Below are positions 9,718-21,982 of a DNA stretch of 64,000 nucleotides, one piece after another. A program made the translations under genes and the position numbers. Position 1 is the stretch's first letter, and the number at the start of each line of letters is the position of its first letter. The stretch is taken from NCBI RefSeq assembly GCF_018448495.1, contig NZ_CP049902.1:2356001-2420000 (forward strand), written 5' to 3'. The DNA comes from Psychrobacter sp. WY6 (lineage in GTDB: Bacteria > Pseudomonadota > Gammaproteobacteria > Pseudomonadales > Moraxellaceae). Below the pieces are notes generated by a model. The model worked only from the letters and a program-made list of their open reading frames with translations, ran no database searches and was not told the DNA's origin.

Positions 9718-11309
9718 TTAGGCAATTTTATACCAATCAATTTTACGGGTCATGACCATCACGCAAGCGAGTAGCACAAAACAGAAGACAGCACCAAGCA
9801 ATAAATTCATATCTTCGGTGGTTAATATGCCGAAAAACGCCGCATACAATCCTGCCAATGTGACAGTGAAAATCGCCGCTCGCTTGACGCTACCCAGTAC
9901 ATAATAAGTATACCAACCAATGAGTCCAACACAGGCGCTAGCAGCAATGGCATACGCTTTCCAAAAGACAATTTGCTCAGCAAGTGGTAATAGTAAGACA
10001 TAAAACACAAACAGCGCGCAACCGACCAACAGATATTGAATAGGGTGAATACGGCTGGATTTGATCACTTCAAATAAGAAGAAAGTGCCGAATGATACTA
10101 AGATTAATAATAAGGCATATTTCATCGTTCGTTCAGTTTGTAAATACACATCATTAGGCTCAGCAAAACTCACACCAAAGCTGTTCAGGCGCACGTTTCG
10201 ATAGCTATCAGGTATGGCAGTAGCTTCTGCTGTAGCAGCGCCTTCCATTGCTATAAGCGCATCATCAGAAACCATCGACTGGCTGTTGTTATCAAGAGTG
10301 GCTTGACTGGTGACGACACATCGGTTGTTAGCGCTGCTGATACACTGCGACAAATCTTGATTGTTGGCTATTGTTAAATACTGATTTTGCCAACTGGCTT
10401 CAAAACCTTTAGCGGTAAGTTTCTTGGCATTGGGGAGCGCCTTACCAATAAAGTTTGGCGCATGCCAATTACTGCGCATCGTTAAGTTAAAGTTTTGTCC
10501 AGTCGGTACAGTGTTTACATTGCTAATACCAGCTAACGGTAAATCAATGACGATTTCTGTACTGGTCAATGACTCGCTAGTACCGTTCGTAGCAAGGGCG
10601 TTATTGCCATTCTGCTGGCTCGTTATGTTTTTTACTGAACGCTGTAATATATCTTGCGGAATAGCTACTTCTACATAGGTCAGGTTTTTCAGCAGCGCTG
10701 TCTGAGGGTAGGTTGCTTCATCGGTTTGTTATCAATGGTCACCGTTGGTAGCGTCGCCACGCCGCGCAGATCTGATACTGGAATAATCAATTTTGCTGCA
10801 TTCCAGTGGATGATGGTTTTTTCGGGCTGGGTGTTATTTTTATTGGTGGGTGTGTTGATGGATCCTTGTGCGTCACTAGCTGTGCTCGTAGTGTCATATA
10901 AGCTGCTGATGGCTTGATCAAATGTATAGCGTTGATCAAATGTCAATGCACCATCATAACTGGTCGCATGATAGATGCCACGTTTATAGGTATCAGTGCT
11001 GACTTCAAGATCTTGTATGGCTTGGGTCTGACTGGCAAAGACAATTTCATTTTTTGAGTAGGATGGTGCACATTTACTGGTTGTTTCAAGTGCTGTAATC
11101 TGACATTCAGGCGTAATTGTGGTAGGGATGATGATAAATGGGGTGATGACTTCTTGCGGATTGACGTGCTGCTGGGCAATTTCTTTAACCACCGACGCGG
11201 CATAATTTTGCCGTTCGTAGATGACTGAGCCAATCATACCGAGACCGATGGCAAAAATAATACAAAGCCCGGCGATGATGGACAATTTAGTCAATAGTGT
11301 TTTTTGCAT
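9718..11309 (-). CDS. creD: CreD family inner membrane protein
   Basis: About 530 residues. It has an N-terminal transmembrane helix (LSIIAGLCIIFAIGLGMIG), the ISVIYERQ-like family start, a long periplasmic region, and then a cluster of C-terminal helices from about 10160 to 9720. In E. coli CreD is induced by the CreBC two-component system and linked to envelope stress and beta-lactam response; no creB or creC is seen here. The frame is lost once at about 10690-10710. Reading across it gives a continuous protein (QRC then ...LLKNLTYVEVAIPQ). It is somewhat longer than E. coli CreD (450 aa). A strong start at 11309 is preceded by AGGAGC. Confidence 0.85.
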
Positions 11310-11437
11310 GAAAGCTCCTCATATGAATCTTTAGTCCAAAACTGTGCATATACAGTCAGTAGGTTCAAAGAAGAGCATAGAGGAGAGATGAAGAAAAAAT
11401 ATGTAAGAACGATGGAGAGTGTGTGGAAAAATAAGCC

Positions 11438-11975
11438 TTAGTGTTTTCTGATATCAGTGTTTTTTAGTATCACCAACCACTTTATCCATAATAGCAAATA
11501 ATAGCCAGACAACACGAAAGTCATATGAATGATGACTTTCCACATGAGTTTGTCCGCTTCACCCTCACTCAATTCATTAGGAATATCCATAAACGATTTT
11601 AACAGATCAATCGCAGAAATAGCGACGATGGCACCAATGACTTTTAGTTTTAGACCAGAAAAATCTACTTTGCCCATCCAACTAGGTCGATCAACGTGAT
11701 CACCAGTGTCAATTTTTGAGACAAATATTTCATAGCCACTAAATATGATAATTAATAATAACTGGCTACTAAAGAGAGGTCGACCAACACTAATATATTA
11801 ACAATGACATCTGATACAGAGGCGCTAAATACAGTATTGAACATCATGACTGTTTTTTGAATGAACTTTATAAATATAAAATAATCCCTAAGACCAGCCC
11901 TAAATAAAAAGGCGCTAATATCCAGCGGCTGTTAAAGATGGTTTTTTCTAGGTATCGTTCAATATTTTTTAGCAT
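11438..11975 (-). CDS. YqhA/UPF0114 family membrane protein
   Basis: About 180 residues by joining pieces. The C-terminal part (11438-11677) matches E. coli YqhA well: GKVDFSGLKLKVIGAIVAIS, then a helix containing MDIPN, then LMWKVIIHMTFVLSGY. The N-terminal part from 11975 reads MLKNIERYLEKTIFNSRW and LAPFYLGLVLG. Breaks occur at about 11870 and 11700-11800. An alternative ATG lies 6 bp further upstream, but AAGAGA spacing favours 11975. The function of this four-helix membrane family is unknown. Confidence 0.75.
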
Positions 11976-12038
11976 GGACATCTCTTAATGCTCTTAAAGG
12001 TTGTAGGTCATTTACTGATAACGTGGTATAGGATGGAT

Positions 12039-12620
12039 TTAAGAAAGCCATTCGAGCACTTGTTGTACCCGCTCATCTCTATCACCACCTATGCGATGAA
12101 ATGGCTTTTGGTGACGGGTCAGCTGACTTTCAAAATAAGCACTGATTTCATCACGTTGATGTGGGCTATCTCTTAGGTCGTCGGCTACCCACGGGATATC
12201 AACTTCGGTTAATAAAATCAAGTCATAATGATGCGTTAACGCCGCTTGGGTAATTGCATCAGGGCAATCACCATAATACCAGTTGGCATAAACCATTAGC
12301 TCAAATAAACTGGTGTCACAAAACAAGTAGCTGCTATCGGAATTTTGCGCGGCTTGTGCGGCGAGTTTATTTTCTAACTCAATTTGACCTTGTGCAATAG
12401 GGAGTAAATCCTCCCAAGTGCAAGTGAGGTGTTCCTTATCCCATTTTGCTTGTAGATAGGTGCGCATGTATTCTGGCACCCAAGGGCAGCCAAAATGCGC
12501 TACCAAGTCGCGACATAGCGTGGTCTTACCAGTGCTCTCTGCCCCTAGAATCGCGACATTGATGACCGATTTAGGGGTATGCTGCGTGAGATTGTACGCG
12601 GTAACGTCGTTGCCATTCAT
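12039..12620 (-). CDS. NadR-like P-loop kinase (ribosylnicotinamide kinase type)
   Basis: A 193-residue cytosolic P-loop protein matching the C-terminal kinase domain of NadR. It has Walker A GAESTGKTT near residue 26, WVPEYMRTYL, a Walker-B-like LFCDTSLFEL, and LILLTEVDIPWVADDLRD. The N-terminal HTH and adenylyltransferase domains of E. coli NadR are absent. The start overlaps the end of pnuC by 50 bases, so the two are translationally coupled. The context supports phosphorylation of nicotinamide riboside as PnuC imports it. The frame is intact. Confidence 0.8.
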   Translation of the reverse strand: MNGNDVTAYNLTQHTPKSVINVAILGAESTGKTTLCRDLVAHFGCPWVPEYMRTYLQAKWDKEHLTCTWEDLLPIAQGQIELENKLAAQAAQNSDSSYLFCDTSLFELMVYANWYYGDCPDAITQAALTHHYDLILLTEVDIPWVADDLRDSPHQRDEISAYFESQLTRHQKPFHRIGGDRDERVQQVLEWLS

Positions 12621-13330
12621 AGTAAGCCCAAATTGCGATAAGAGTGAAGACTACGTATTGTAGCGCAGTAAAAGTGAGACCTTTATAAAAGTATAGCGGG
12701 ACTGAAATAGCATCGGCGATTATCCAGAGTATCCAATGCTCAATTTTGCGCCGCGCCATCAGCCACATCGCCATCAAAAACAGCGCGGTGGTCAGCATAT
12801 CGGTGTAATCGACCCACGTAAATAAATGCAAACCTAATACCGCGCCATCAAATTAAAGTTATTATTGATGACTGGTCTGAAGTAATACACCAACGCGACA
12901 AAGGCAATAGTCGCCGAGGCTAGTAAGGCGAGTATTGGCACATCTTTTTTATTAAGATGTTCTACTTGAATAGCATTCTGGGCGTTAATGTTTGCTAACG
13001 ACTCATTTTGCTGCTGACCAGTAGGGTTGATATAATCTTGCTGTTTTTTATGGCTGTGTTTTTCTTACTCTGTGTCCAATTGATCCAGCCATATAGACTC
13101 ATTACCGTATAGTAGGTATTGATAAACATATCGCCAAATAATTGCCATTTCCACAACAGATAAACAAATATAGCGGTGCTGACGAGACCGATCGGAAATA
13201 CCAAAATATTGGTTCTGCTGGGCGAGTAAGACACTTGCTACCCCAAATATGACGGCAATCAATTCAAGAGCAATAAAGACAGTGGGATAGTCAGCGTATT
13301 GTCCAAATAACCAGTTAAAATTTCTACCAT
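12571..13330 (-). CDS. pnuC: Nicotinamide riboside transporter PnuC (frame broken)
   Basis: Inner-membrane carrier for nicotinamide riboside, about 250 residues when joined. Family signatures are present: the IFVYLLWKWQLFGDMFIN segment and YGWINW, then the C-terminal ARRKIEHWILWIIADAIS and LQYVVFTLIAIWAYYEW. Breaks fall at about 13270, 13190-13200, 13040-13060 and 12840. The start ATG 13330 is the first Met of the family-like N-terminus MVEILTGY. It is the first gene of a two-gene NAD-salvage operon with the NadR-like kinase. Confidence 0.85.
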
Positions 13331-13627
13331 GAGTATTCCCAAATATGAGCGGGTTTTATGTCTCGCAGTTTTATGTGCTCGAACTGTGAACGCGTCGCTA
13401 GCAAAGTGCGCCAATTATAACGTAGCTGCTCCAAAATGAAGTCAGGACTTTGCTTATTTTTCGCAACAAACAGATTATTTGTAACAAAGTATTAGAAAAA
13501 TAATTATATTCAGGCATAATAAAGGCTCTGATTTTAAGTTTACAGTTATTCACTGAAATCAAACGACTGTTATTTTCCACTTTTATGCTTATCCCAAGCC
13601 CTATAGTAGTAGACAAGGAAGCTTATC

Positions 13628-14771
13628 ATGACGACTTGTATCACAGGCACTGGCCTGTATATTCCGCTTATAGCATCAGTAATGAAGAGCTAGTAGATTC
13701 ATTTAATAAGTATGTTGAGATTATAATGCAAAGCATGCTGACGAGATAGCAGCAGGAACTTTGACTGCCCTAGAGCCTTCTTCAGCGGCCTTTATCGAAA
13801 AAGTATCTGGTATTAAATCACGTTATGTGATGGAAAAGAATGGTATTTTAGATCCTGAAATCATGGCACCAGTGATTCCTTATCGTCATTTAGGTAAAGA
13901 GCTGTCTATCATGGCAGAAATGGGTACTGCGGCTTTGAAAGACGCGCTAGCAGATGCAGGTCTTGAGGCGAATGACCTAGATGGTATCATTCTTGCCTGT
14001 TCAAACTTTCAGCGTACTTATCCTGCAGTCGCTATCGAGATTCAAAATGCAATTGGTATGATTGGTGGTTTTGCTTATGATATGAACGTTGCTTGTAGTG
14101 CCGCGACTTTTGGTCTATCGCAAGCACATGGCTCTATCGTTTCTGGTCTGGCTAAGCGCATCGCTGTGGTCAACGTTGAGATTACCTCAGCTCATCTAAA
14201 CTGGCGTAACCGTGACAGCCACTTTATCTTTGGCGATGTCGCAACAGCATCTATCGTCGAAGAGCTAGAAACGCCAAAAGGTTATGAGATTCTTAACTCT
14301 AAGCTATTTACCCAGTTTTCGACCAATATCAAAAACGAATACGGCTTTATGGATCGCTCAGAGTTCTTAGCGGCACAGACTGAGATGTATCCAGACATCA
14401 AAGAGCCAGTCACCGACAAGCTATTCTTACAAAATGGTCGAAAAGTGTTCCGTGAAGTCTGTCCAAAGGTTTCAGAAGTCATCACTGAGCATTTGCAAGA
14501 AAACGATATCGCAACGTCTGATGTTAAAATGATGTGGCTGCACCAAGCCAACGCCAATATGTTGGATTTAATTCTACGTACTGTGATTGGTAAAGAAGCA
14601 GATAAAGCGATTGTGCCAAGTGTCATTGCTGAATTTGCTAACACCAGTTCAGCCAGTCCGATGATTGTTTTCCATCGCTATAAAGATGAGCTGGCATCAG
14701 GTGATTTGGGTGTGATTTGCTCATTTGGTGCGGGTTACTCTATCGGTTCAGTGTTGGTGCGTAAGGTTTAA
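13628..14771 (+). CDS. 3-oxoacyl-ACP synthase III family protein (FabH-like)
   Basis: About 381 residues. A condensing enzyme with the KAS III catalytic triad: Cys in NVACSAATF, His in WLHQANANM, Asn in FANTSSASP. The N-terminus from ATG 13628 reads [13 protein letters not shown], then the frame breaks at about 13665 and 13720 and rejoins the long frame ([15 protein letters not shown]). The insert after residue 40 and the overall length resemble the longer FabH-like enzymes, such as Pseudomonas PA3286 which uses medium-chain acyl-CoA, more than housekeeping FabH (about 320 aa). That subgroup assignment is from memory and moderate. The gene stands alone and is closed by the terminator at 14795. 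Confidence 0.8.
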
Positions 14772-14794
14772 TTTTTAAAGTACAATCTGTTACT

Positions 14795-14828
14795 AAAAAA
14801 TAGCTAAGAGCAACCTTAGCTATTTTTT
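14795..14828 (+). terminator. Terminator after the KAS III gene
   Basis: AAAAAATAGCTAAG pairs perfectly with CTTAGCTATTTTTT around the loop AGCAAC, and the T-run follows directly. Confidence 0.85.
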
Positions 14829-14951
14829 TGTCTGTTGTTTTTATTATGAGCATTTAATCACATTATTTAAGCAATATATTATTCAAAATGAGGCGCTATT
14901 TGCGAATAAACGGGAAGAATGCTTAGAATATCGACAAGAATGCGTAGAGGT

Positions 14952-14980
14952 TTTAATTTACCCCGAAAATTTGCTATAAT
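14952..14980 (+). promoter_or_regulatory. Probable sigma-70 promoter of prfA
   Basis: TATAAT at 14975-14980 is preceded by TGC, an extended -10. The -35 position (TTTAAT around 14952) is weak, as is common with extended -10 promoters. It lies 38 bp before the prfA start. Confidence 0.5.
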
Positions 14981-15018
14981 CACGGTCTTATTCCTCTCAT
15001 CCAATTAAAAGTCCTTTT

Positions 15019-16105
15019 ATGAAAGAATCCTTACGCCTGCGTTTAGACCAGATGGTAGACCGTTATGAAGAGGTCACCGCCTTATTATCAGATCCTAGTA
15101 TCATCAGCGATAATAATAAATTCCGTGAATTGTCTGTCGAGCACAGCGACTTGATGGATATCACTACTTTATGGCAGAACTATGTGCGTGCAGAAACGGA
15201 TCAGGCTGATGCAGAGGCTATGCTGGCTGATGCATCAGATCCTGACATGAAGAGATGATGCAAGAAGAGATTGATAACGCCCCGAGACCATCGTAGAGAT
15301 GGAAGAGGCGCTCAATGTCATGATGCTACCGAAAGATCCAAATGATAAAGTGCCTGCTTTCTTGGAAATTCGAGCGGGTACAGGTGGTGATGAAGCCGCG
15401 ATTTTCTCTGGTGACTTGTTTCGAATGTACCAAAAGTACGCGCAGACACAAGGCTGGACAGTGGAAGTGCTGTCGGCAAGTGAAGGCGAGCATGGCGGTT
15501 ATAAAGAAATTATCACTCGCGTATCAGGCAACAGCGTGTATGGTCGCTTAAAGTTTGAATCAGGCGTACACCGTGTGCAGCGTGTGCCTGAAACCGAAAG
15601 CCAAGGTCGCGTGCATACCTCAGCTTGTACCGTGGCGGTGATGCCTGAAGTTGAGATTGATGATACAGTAGATCTAAATCCAGCCGATATCCGCTTTGAT
15701 ACCTTCCGTTCAAGCGGTGCGGGTGGTCAGCACGTTAACACCACTGACTCAGCCGTACGTTTGACCCACATTCCAACGGGTACCGTGGTAGAGTGTCAAC
15801 AAGAGCGTAGCCAGCACAAAAACCGTGCGCAAGCGATGAAAATGCTGATTTCAAAGATTCAGCAAGTCAAAGTACAGGCTCAAGTTGATGCCGCAGACAC
15901 CATCCGTCGTGATTTGGTCGGTAGTGGCGATCGCTCAGAACGCATTCGCACTTATAATTTCCCACAAGGTCGCATGACCGATCACCGTATCAACCTGACG
16001 TTATACAAGCTTGATGCCATTATGGAAGGCGACTTGGATGAGATTCTTGATGCACTGTTGCGTGAGCATCAGGCTGATTTGATGGCGAGTATTGGCGGTG
16101 AGTAA
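15019..16105 (+). CDS. prfA: Peptide chain release factor 1
   Basis: RF1 reads UAA/UAG stop codons and triggers peptide release. The tripeptide anticodon region is [14 protein letters not shown] (PxT form, PET), and the GGQ motif is in [17 protein letters not shown]. Length is 362 residues after correction, equal to the E. coli protein within two. Two bases are lost, one at about 15254 (GG to G) and one at about 15285; restoring both makes 15019-16105 one frame. RF1 is essential, so the break cannot be biological in a living cell. It is the clearest proof that this sequence has deletion errors. Confidence 0.95.
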
Positions 16106-16169
16106 TATTTAATAAATGTAGGATTTAGTTATTTATTTTGTTCAAAGTGCGTGTTTAAAGGCATATTAA

Positions 16170-16690
16170 ATGAATGTTTGTAAGCTGTTAGCTGCTACTT
16201 TTATGTCAAGTATTTTAATGTCGCTATCTGCTTGCGAGGTACCAAACAATCAGCCATTAAAGGATACAACTTCGAGTGGTTCGGTAACCAAAGTTGAAGA
16301 AGGCATGAATCAAAACAGTTAGTGAATCCTCCAGTTGAGCAAAAGCTCAGCCAGAGTGAGTTGGATAGTATTTATCAGGTATTAGATGAGTATGAAGGAT
16401 GTATTGTATCGTTGATACCACAGCATGTTGAAGAAGCTTGTCAGTCTATAGGCGGGACTATGAAACCACAGGGAATGGCAGGTTGTTTCAGCTGTGTTCA
16501 ACAGTACTCAGATGGCGGTCAATTCTGTACAGATGGCTCAGAATGTCAGGGAGACTGTAGAGGTTGGATGGATATGGAACAAACAGAAGGCGGCGATTTT
16601 GCAGGTCAGTGCGCCTATGACGACAGTATTTTTGGTTGTTATTCAATTATTAAAGAAGGTAAGCAAGTATCAGGTGGTTGCATAGACTAA
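16170..16690 (+). CDS. Cysteine-rich lipoprotein of unknown function
   Basis: 173 residues after restoring one base at about 16320. The N-terminal signal MNVCKLLAATF ... SLSAC ends in a lipobox, followed by a Thr/Ser-rich linker. The C-terminal half (16322-16690) has ten cysteines, several paired as C-x2-C or C-x5-C (GCFSC, CTDGSEC, CQGDC), which suggests a disulfide-stabilised extracytoplasmic domain. ATG 16170 has AAAGG upstream. I do not recognise the domain. It is cut between two housekeeping translation genes, prfA and lysS. Confidence 0.6.
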
Positions 16691-16771
16691 GTAAAAGATT
16701 ACTTAGTTTGTATTAGCCAGTTAATGATCTCTAAAATGAAACATGAACCACAATTAAATTTTGAGAATTTT

Positions 16772-18307
<1,536 letters not shown>

Positions 18308-18334
18308 AACTGGTTTACTTGCCATAAATCCATG

Positions 18335-18389
18335 CTGGGACTAAACTGGACATAAGAAAGCTCTTTTGCTTTCAATGGAATGGTCCCAG
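18335..18389. other. Two-tier hairpin between lysS and the next gene
   Basis: The outer stem CTGGGAC / GTCCCAG (18335-18341, 18383-18389) encloses an inner stem GAAAGC / GCTTTC around TCTTTT. It lies 30 bp after lysS and 33 bp before the next start. It has no classical T-tract, so it may be a weak terminator or an RNA-processing structure. Confidence 0.45.
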
Positions 18390-18421
18390 ATTCTTTATGA
18401 GACCTCATTTATAGGGACATC

Positions 18422-19612
18422 ATGGATACTCAGCACGCGTCACCCTCACTTTGGCAACAAATGATTCAACAAAGTTCTTATCTTTGTATGAGTTATCAGC
18501 AGATAAAACAACCAATCCTGAGCAGTTTCAAGGTTATGATTTCGTTTTTGAGTTTTCTGGCGCTATCATTTATCTGATCGTCAATGATGTGGTGATGCAA
18601 GCGAGTATGCAAAAAGTAGACAGCGCTCAAGTTCGTGAGTGGAGAAAAGAAGTTGTCAACCAACTAATCAAGCGTCACGCTCAGCTTTATCTAAAAAACG
18701 ATAGTTCGATGGCAGAAAGTAATACCTCGGCAGCTGGTAAGGATGTTTATTTCATTGGTTTGACGTCACTGTCTGTCACGCATCAAGATGATAAACCACA
18801 AGCATCCTCGCATACGGTTGATTATGAATATGGTAGTCAGTTTTTTGCTGAAGACTGTGTTTTAGATCTGGATGATGAGCAGAGTGTCTTACAGGTATTT
18901 AGCCATCAAAACTTTGTCGATATCATCAGCCAATTGGTTACGCCAAGCGATTTGTCCGCATTTTTAGACTTTCATCGCAGCCAGCTGACAGGGTTTGAGT
19001 CATTCCAAGACGAGTCGACATTACTTACCCAGTTTTTACAGTCGCCTGACTTTCATCAAGAGCGATTAGGGTGCAAGAGCAATTGATTGACAATCAGTTG
19101 ATCGATCAGATTGAGCAACGCTTGCTCAAAGCTACAGAACCAGATCAGGGTCTTTGCCAAAGCACTCATGGCTGAGATTCAGAAAATACTCGGATGTGGT
19201 ACAAGCTGTTTAATAGTTGATCAAACATTATTATGAGGCGGTCAACCCCTACCAAAAGAGCCGGTTGATATTTTGGTCGATGAGTCAATGTACACTTACG
19301 CTTGTCTGGTTGAAAAAATCTTAGCTTACAAAACGATGGATCAAGACTCTCGCTGGAATGGTTATGTTGTCATGAGCACTCTTATCACGGTTTGGACGCC
19401 ATTATCTGATGGTTTTCTATGCGCAAGATGATAATAGTTCGCTGAGTGCTGACAAGGTGCGCACGTCTCAACAAGATTTGTTGTGGAGCTCAATGCCAAA
19501 TGCAGGATCAGTGATGGATGATTTGTTTTTGATTGGCGTAGAGTTTAGACCTTGTGATGATAGCGTCAATACAAAGGTGCACTTAGATGCCTTTATCAAA
19601 AAGGCTCAGTGA
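18422..19612 (+). CDS. Hypothetical cytoplasmic protein (frame broken)
   Basis: About 400 residues by joining pieces: MDTQHASPSLWQQMIQQ from ATG 18422, then the long frame 18451-19086, then fragments to 19612. It is acidic and soluble, with no signal peptide or membrane helix and no domain I recognise. The FEFSGAIIYLIVND region and an ending IGVEFRPCDDSVN are the most structured-looking parts. Breaks lie at about 18470, 19090-19250 and 19400. It sits directly upstream of dnaX on the same strand, possibly in one transcript. Confidence 0.5.
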
Positions 19613-19743
19613 TTGACGCCAATACTCAGCGCTTAACAAACGTTTAGCACAACTTCAAGCGCAGTTAAATCTAAACCTAATATAGCCTACTGGTTTGACA
19701 CTCCATCTATATTTGTATTATTCACATTGGCTTTATTTGCCGC

Positions 19744-21749
19744 ACCTATCAAGTTTTAGCGCGCAAATACCGTCCCAAAAACTTTCACGAGTTGATTGGG
19801 CAAACGCATGTTTCTCAAGCATTGATTAATGCGATTGATTATAACCGTTTGCATCATGCTTACCTCTTTACGGGCACACGCGGTGTGGGTAAGACCACGA
19901 TTGCGCGTATCCTATCTAAATGTTTGAACTGCGATACGGGTATTACTAGTACGCCTTGCGGTGTGTGTGATAACTGCGTGGCCATCGATCAAGGGCGATT
20001 CATCGATCTTATCGAGATTGATGCGGCATCCCGTACCAAAGTAGAAGACACACGAGAGTTGCTGGATAATGTGCCGTATGCGCCAAGTCAGGGGCGTTAT
20101 AAAGTATACCTGATTGATGAAGTGCATATGTTGTCCACACACAGTTTTAATGCGCTTCTTAAAACTTTGGAAGAACCTCCTGAGCATGTAAAATTCTTAC
20201 TTGCCACGACTCCGCAAAAATTGCCGATTACCATTATTTCGCGCTGTTTGCAGTTTGTACTACGTCCGCTACCACAAACGTTACTCAGCGAGCATTTGGC
20301 AAATGTTCTTACCCAAGAGCAGGTAGGTTATACACAGCCTGCGCTCTGGCAATTGGCGAGCGCCGCCAAAGGCTCGGTACGTGATGCGTTGTCATTGACC
20401 GATCAGGCCATTGCTTTTGGTCAAGGTGCGCTCGATGATGTGACGGTTAATGCGATGCTTGGTTTAATTGATGCGGCTGATCTGGTCAGTTTAATTACTG
20501 ATATCTATAACCATGACAAATCTGCTGTCGCGGCTCATATAGAACAAATGCGCGCGCAAATGGTTGATGCGACGAGTATGTTTGATGGTCTTACTGAATT
20601 ACTGCATCAATTGGCGTTGACTCAGCTGTTGCCTGAAGTGGCATTAAATGTAAATGAGGCACAGGCGCAAGATATAACACGCTTGCGCAGCATATGAGTC
20701 CAGATGTTCTGCAACTGTATTATGAGATTGTCGTGCAAGCACGTGAAGGTGTTAAGCTTGCGAGCACACCGATGCAAGCGCTGGAAATGTGCATTTTACG
20801 TCTGCTGGCATTTCGTCCGTTGCCAGTCGATGAGATATTAAATCATACTTATGCTGGCTCTTTATCACCTGAAGTACCAACTATAGAAGATGGGGCATCT
20901 ACACCTTCTACACAGTCATCGAATAGCCAAACGGCTTCTGCACCGCCATTACAGTCTTATGGCGTTGATTATCAAGCACGAGATAATGATGATTTACAAG
21001 TCAAAACCTATAACAATTTTGAGCCAAGTTTGGCTCAAAATTCTGAGCAAAATCATGATGTATTAGTTACTAACCCTGAACCCATTGTTGAGCCTGAACC
21101 CGTTGTTGAGCCTGAACCCGTTGTTGAGCCTGAACCCGTTGTTGAGCCTGAACCCGTTGTTGAGCCTGAACCCGTTGTTGAGCCTGAACCCGTTGTTGAG
21201 CCTGAACCCGTTGTTGAGCCTGAACCCGTTGTTGAGCCTGAACCCGTTGTTGAGCCTGAACCCGTTGTTGAGCCTGATGCAAATAATTCTCAGTTAACAA
21301 CGCAACTGGATGATCCTCGTAATTTTCTGCGTTGCTCACCGCAAGAACTGCTTGGTGAGTGGACACCAGAAAAATGGGATTATTGGCTACAAACGGCTCG
21401 TGAAGCGGAGATATTGGCTCAAGACGAATTGGCACTTGCGCGTCAGGGCATGATGACGGGCTTATGCGATGGCAAGGCAGTATTTATCACAAGTGTAGAT
21501 AGTCGGCATTTACAAACCACTTTTCAGCAATTAGCGGCTAAACTGCAACAGCAGTTCACTCAAGCAGAAATTGACTTGCAAATCGATGGCAGCGTCATGC
21601 AAGCAGAGGATAAGACGCCTGAGCGTCGCCAACAAAAGCGCTTGGTGCAAGCCAAAACGGTTGCAGAAGCAAGACTGCTTGCTACGCCTGTGATGCAGTA
21701 TTTGAATGAGCGCGGTGAAGTAAAAATGGGTAAGGTTCAGTTGTATTAA
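19744..21749 (+). CDS. dnaX: DNA polymerase III subunit tau (DnaX)
   Basis: Clamp-loader ATPase. The sequence shows Walker [10 protein letters not shown], a four-Cys zinc module (CLNC ... CGVCDNC), DEVHMLS, and the SRC motif in IISRCLQF. The N-terminus [14 protein letters not shown] is complete except that no in-frame ATG precedes it, so a few bases at the start (about 19743) appear lost. A second break at about 20690 (CC to [14 protein letters not shown] follows) falls inside domain III. The C-terminal tau-specific part follows an 18-bp tandem repeat encoding a Pro/Glu/Val linker. Length is about 669 residues versus 643 in E. coli. No A-AAA-AAG slippery site was found at the break. Confidence 0.93.
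21084..21281 (+). repeat. In-frame 18-bp tandem repeat in dnaX, 11 units
   Basis: The unit gttgttgagcctgaaccc repeats head to tail. The first copy starts with att and the last degenerates after gttgttgagcctga. The nine between are identical. It encodes VVEPEP units that form an extended acidic Pro-rich linker between the clamp-loader core and the tau C-terminus. Identity at third positions points to recent slippage or homogenisation. Confidence 0.95.
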
Positions 21750-21816
21750 ACAATCAGAAAAACTGTTGTTAAAATTATTTAAAAGTCTATATAGTTATTA
21801 AAGACAACTTTCATAT

Positions 21817-21857
21817 AAAATATCAAGGCGATGTTGTACTATCGCCTTGATATTTTT
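21817..21857 (+). terminator. Terminator after dnaX
   Basis: AAAATATCAAGGCGAT pairs with ATCGCCTTGATATTTTT around GTTGTACT, about 70 bp after the dnaX stop. Confidence 0.85.
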
Positions 21858-21982
21858 GTTTTTATTGCAGAGTAAATGGGCTTTTTTAAACAAGAGAGAA
21901 AATTTAATAACGATAAGATAAATTAAGATTCGTTATAATGGTTAAGTTATATTAAAAACTGAAATGAAGTTTAGGTGAGAAT

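Noticed and set aside
20690..20700. Possible programmed frameshift in dnaX making a short gamma-like product
   Set aside because: The break lies inside domain III, before the tau linker, and has no A-AAA-AAG type slip site. Restoring one C gives a continuous family protein. E. coli's recoding site lies later, after domain III.
21084..21281. CRISPR array
   Set aside because: Units are contiguous without spacers and encode protein in frame.
21070..21435. Antisense ORF of 121 residues and plus-strand ORF of 70 residues over the dnaX repeat
   Set aside because: Both are by-products of the 18-bp repeat, which has no stops in three frames. They consist only of repeat-derived residues and have no ribosome-binding site.
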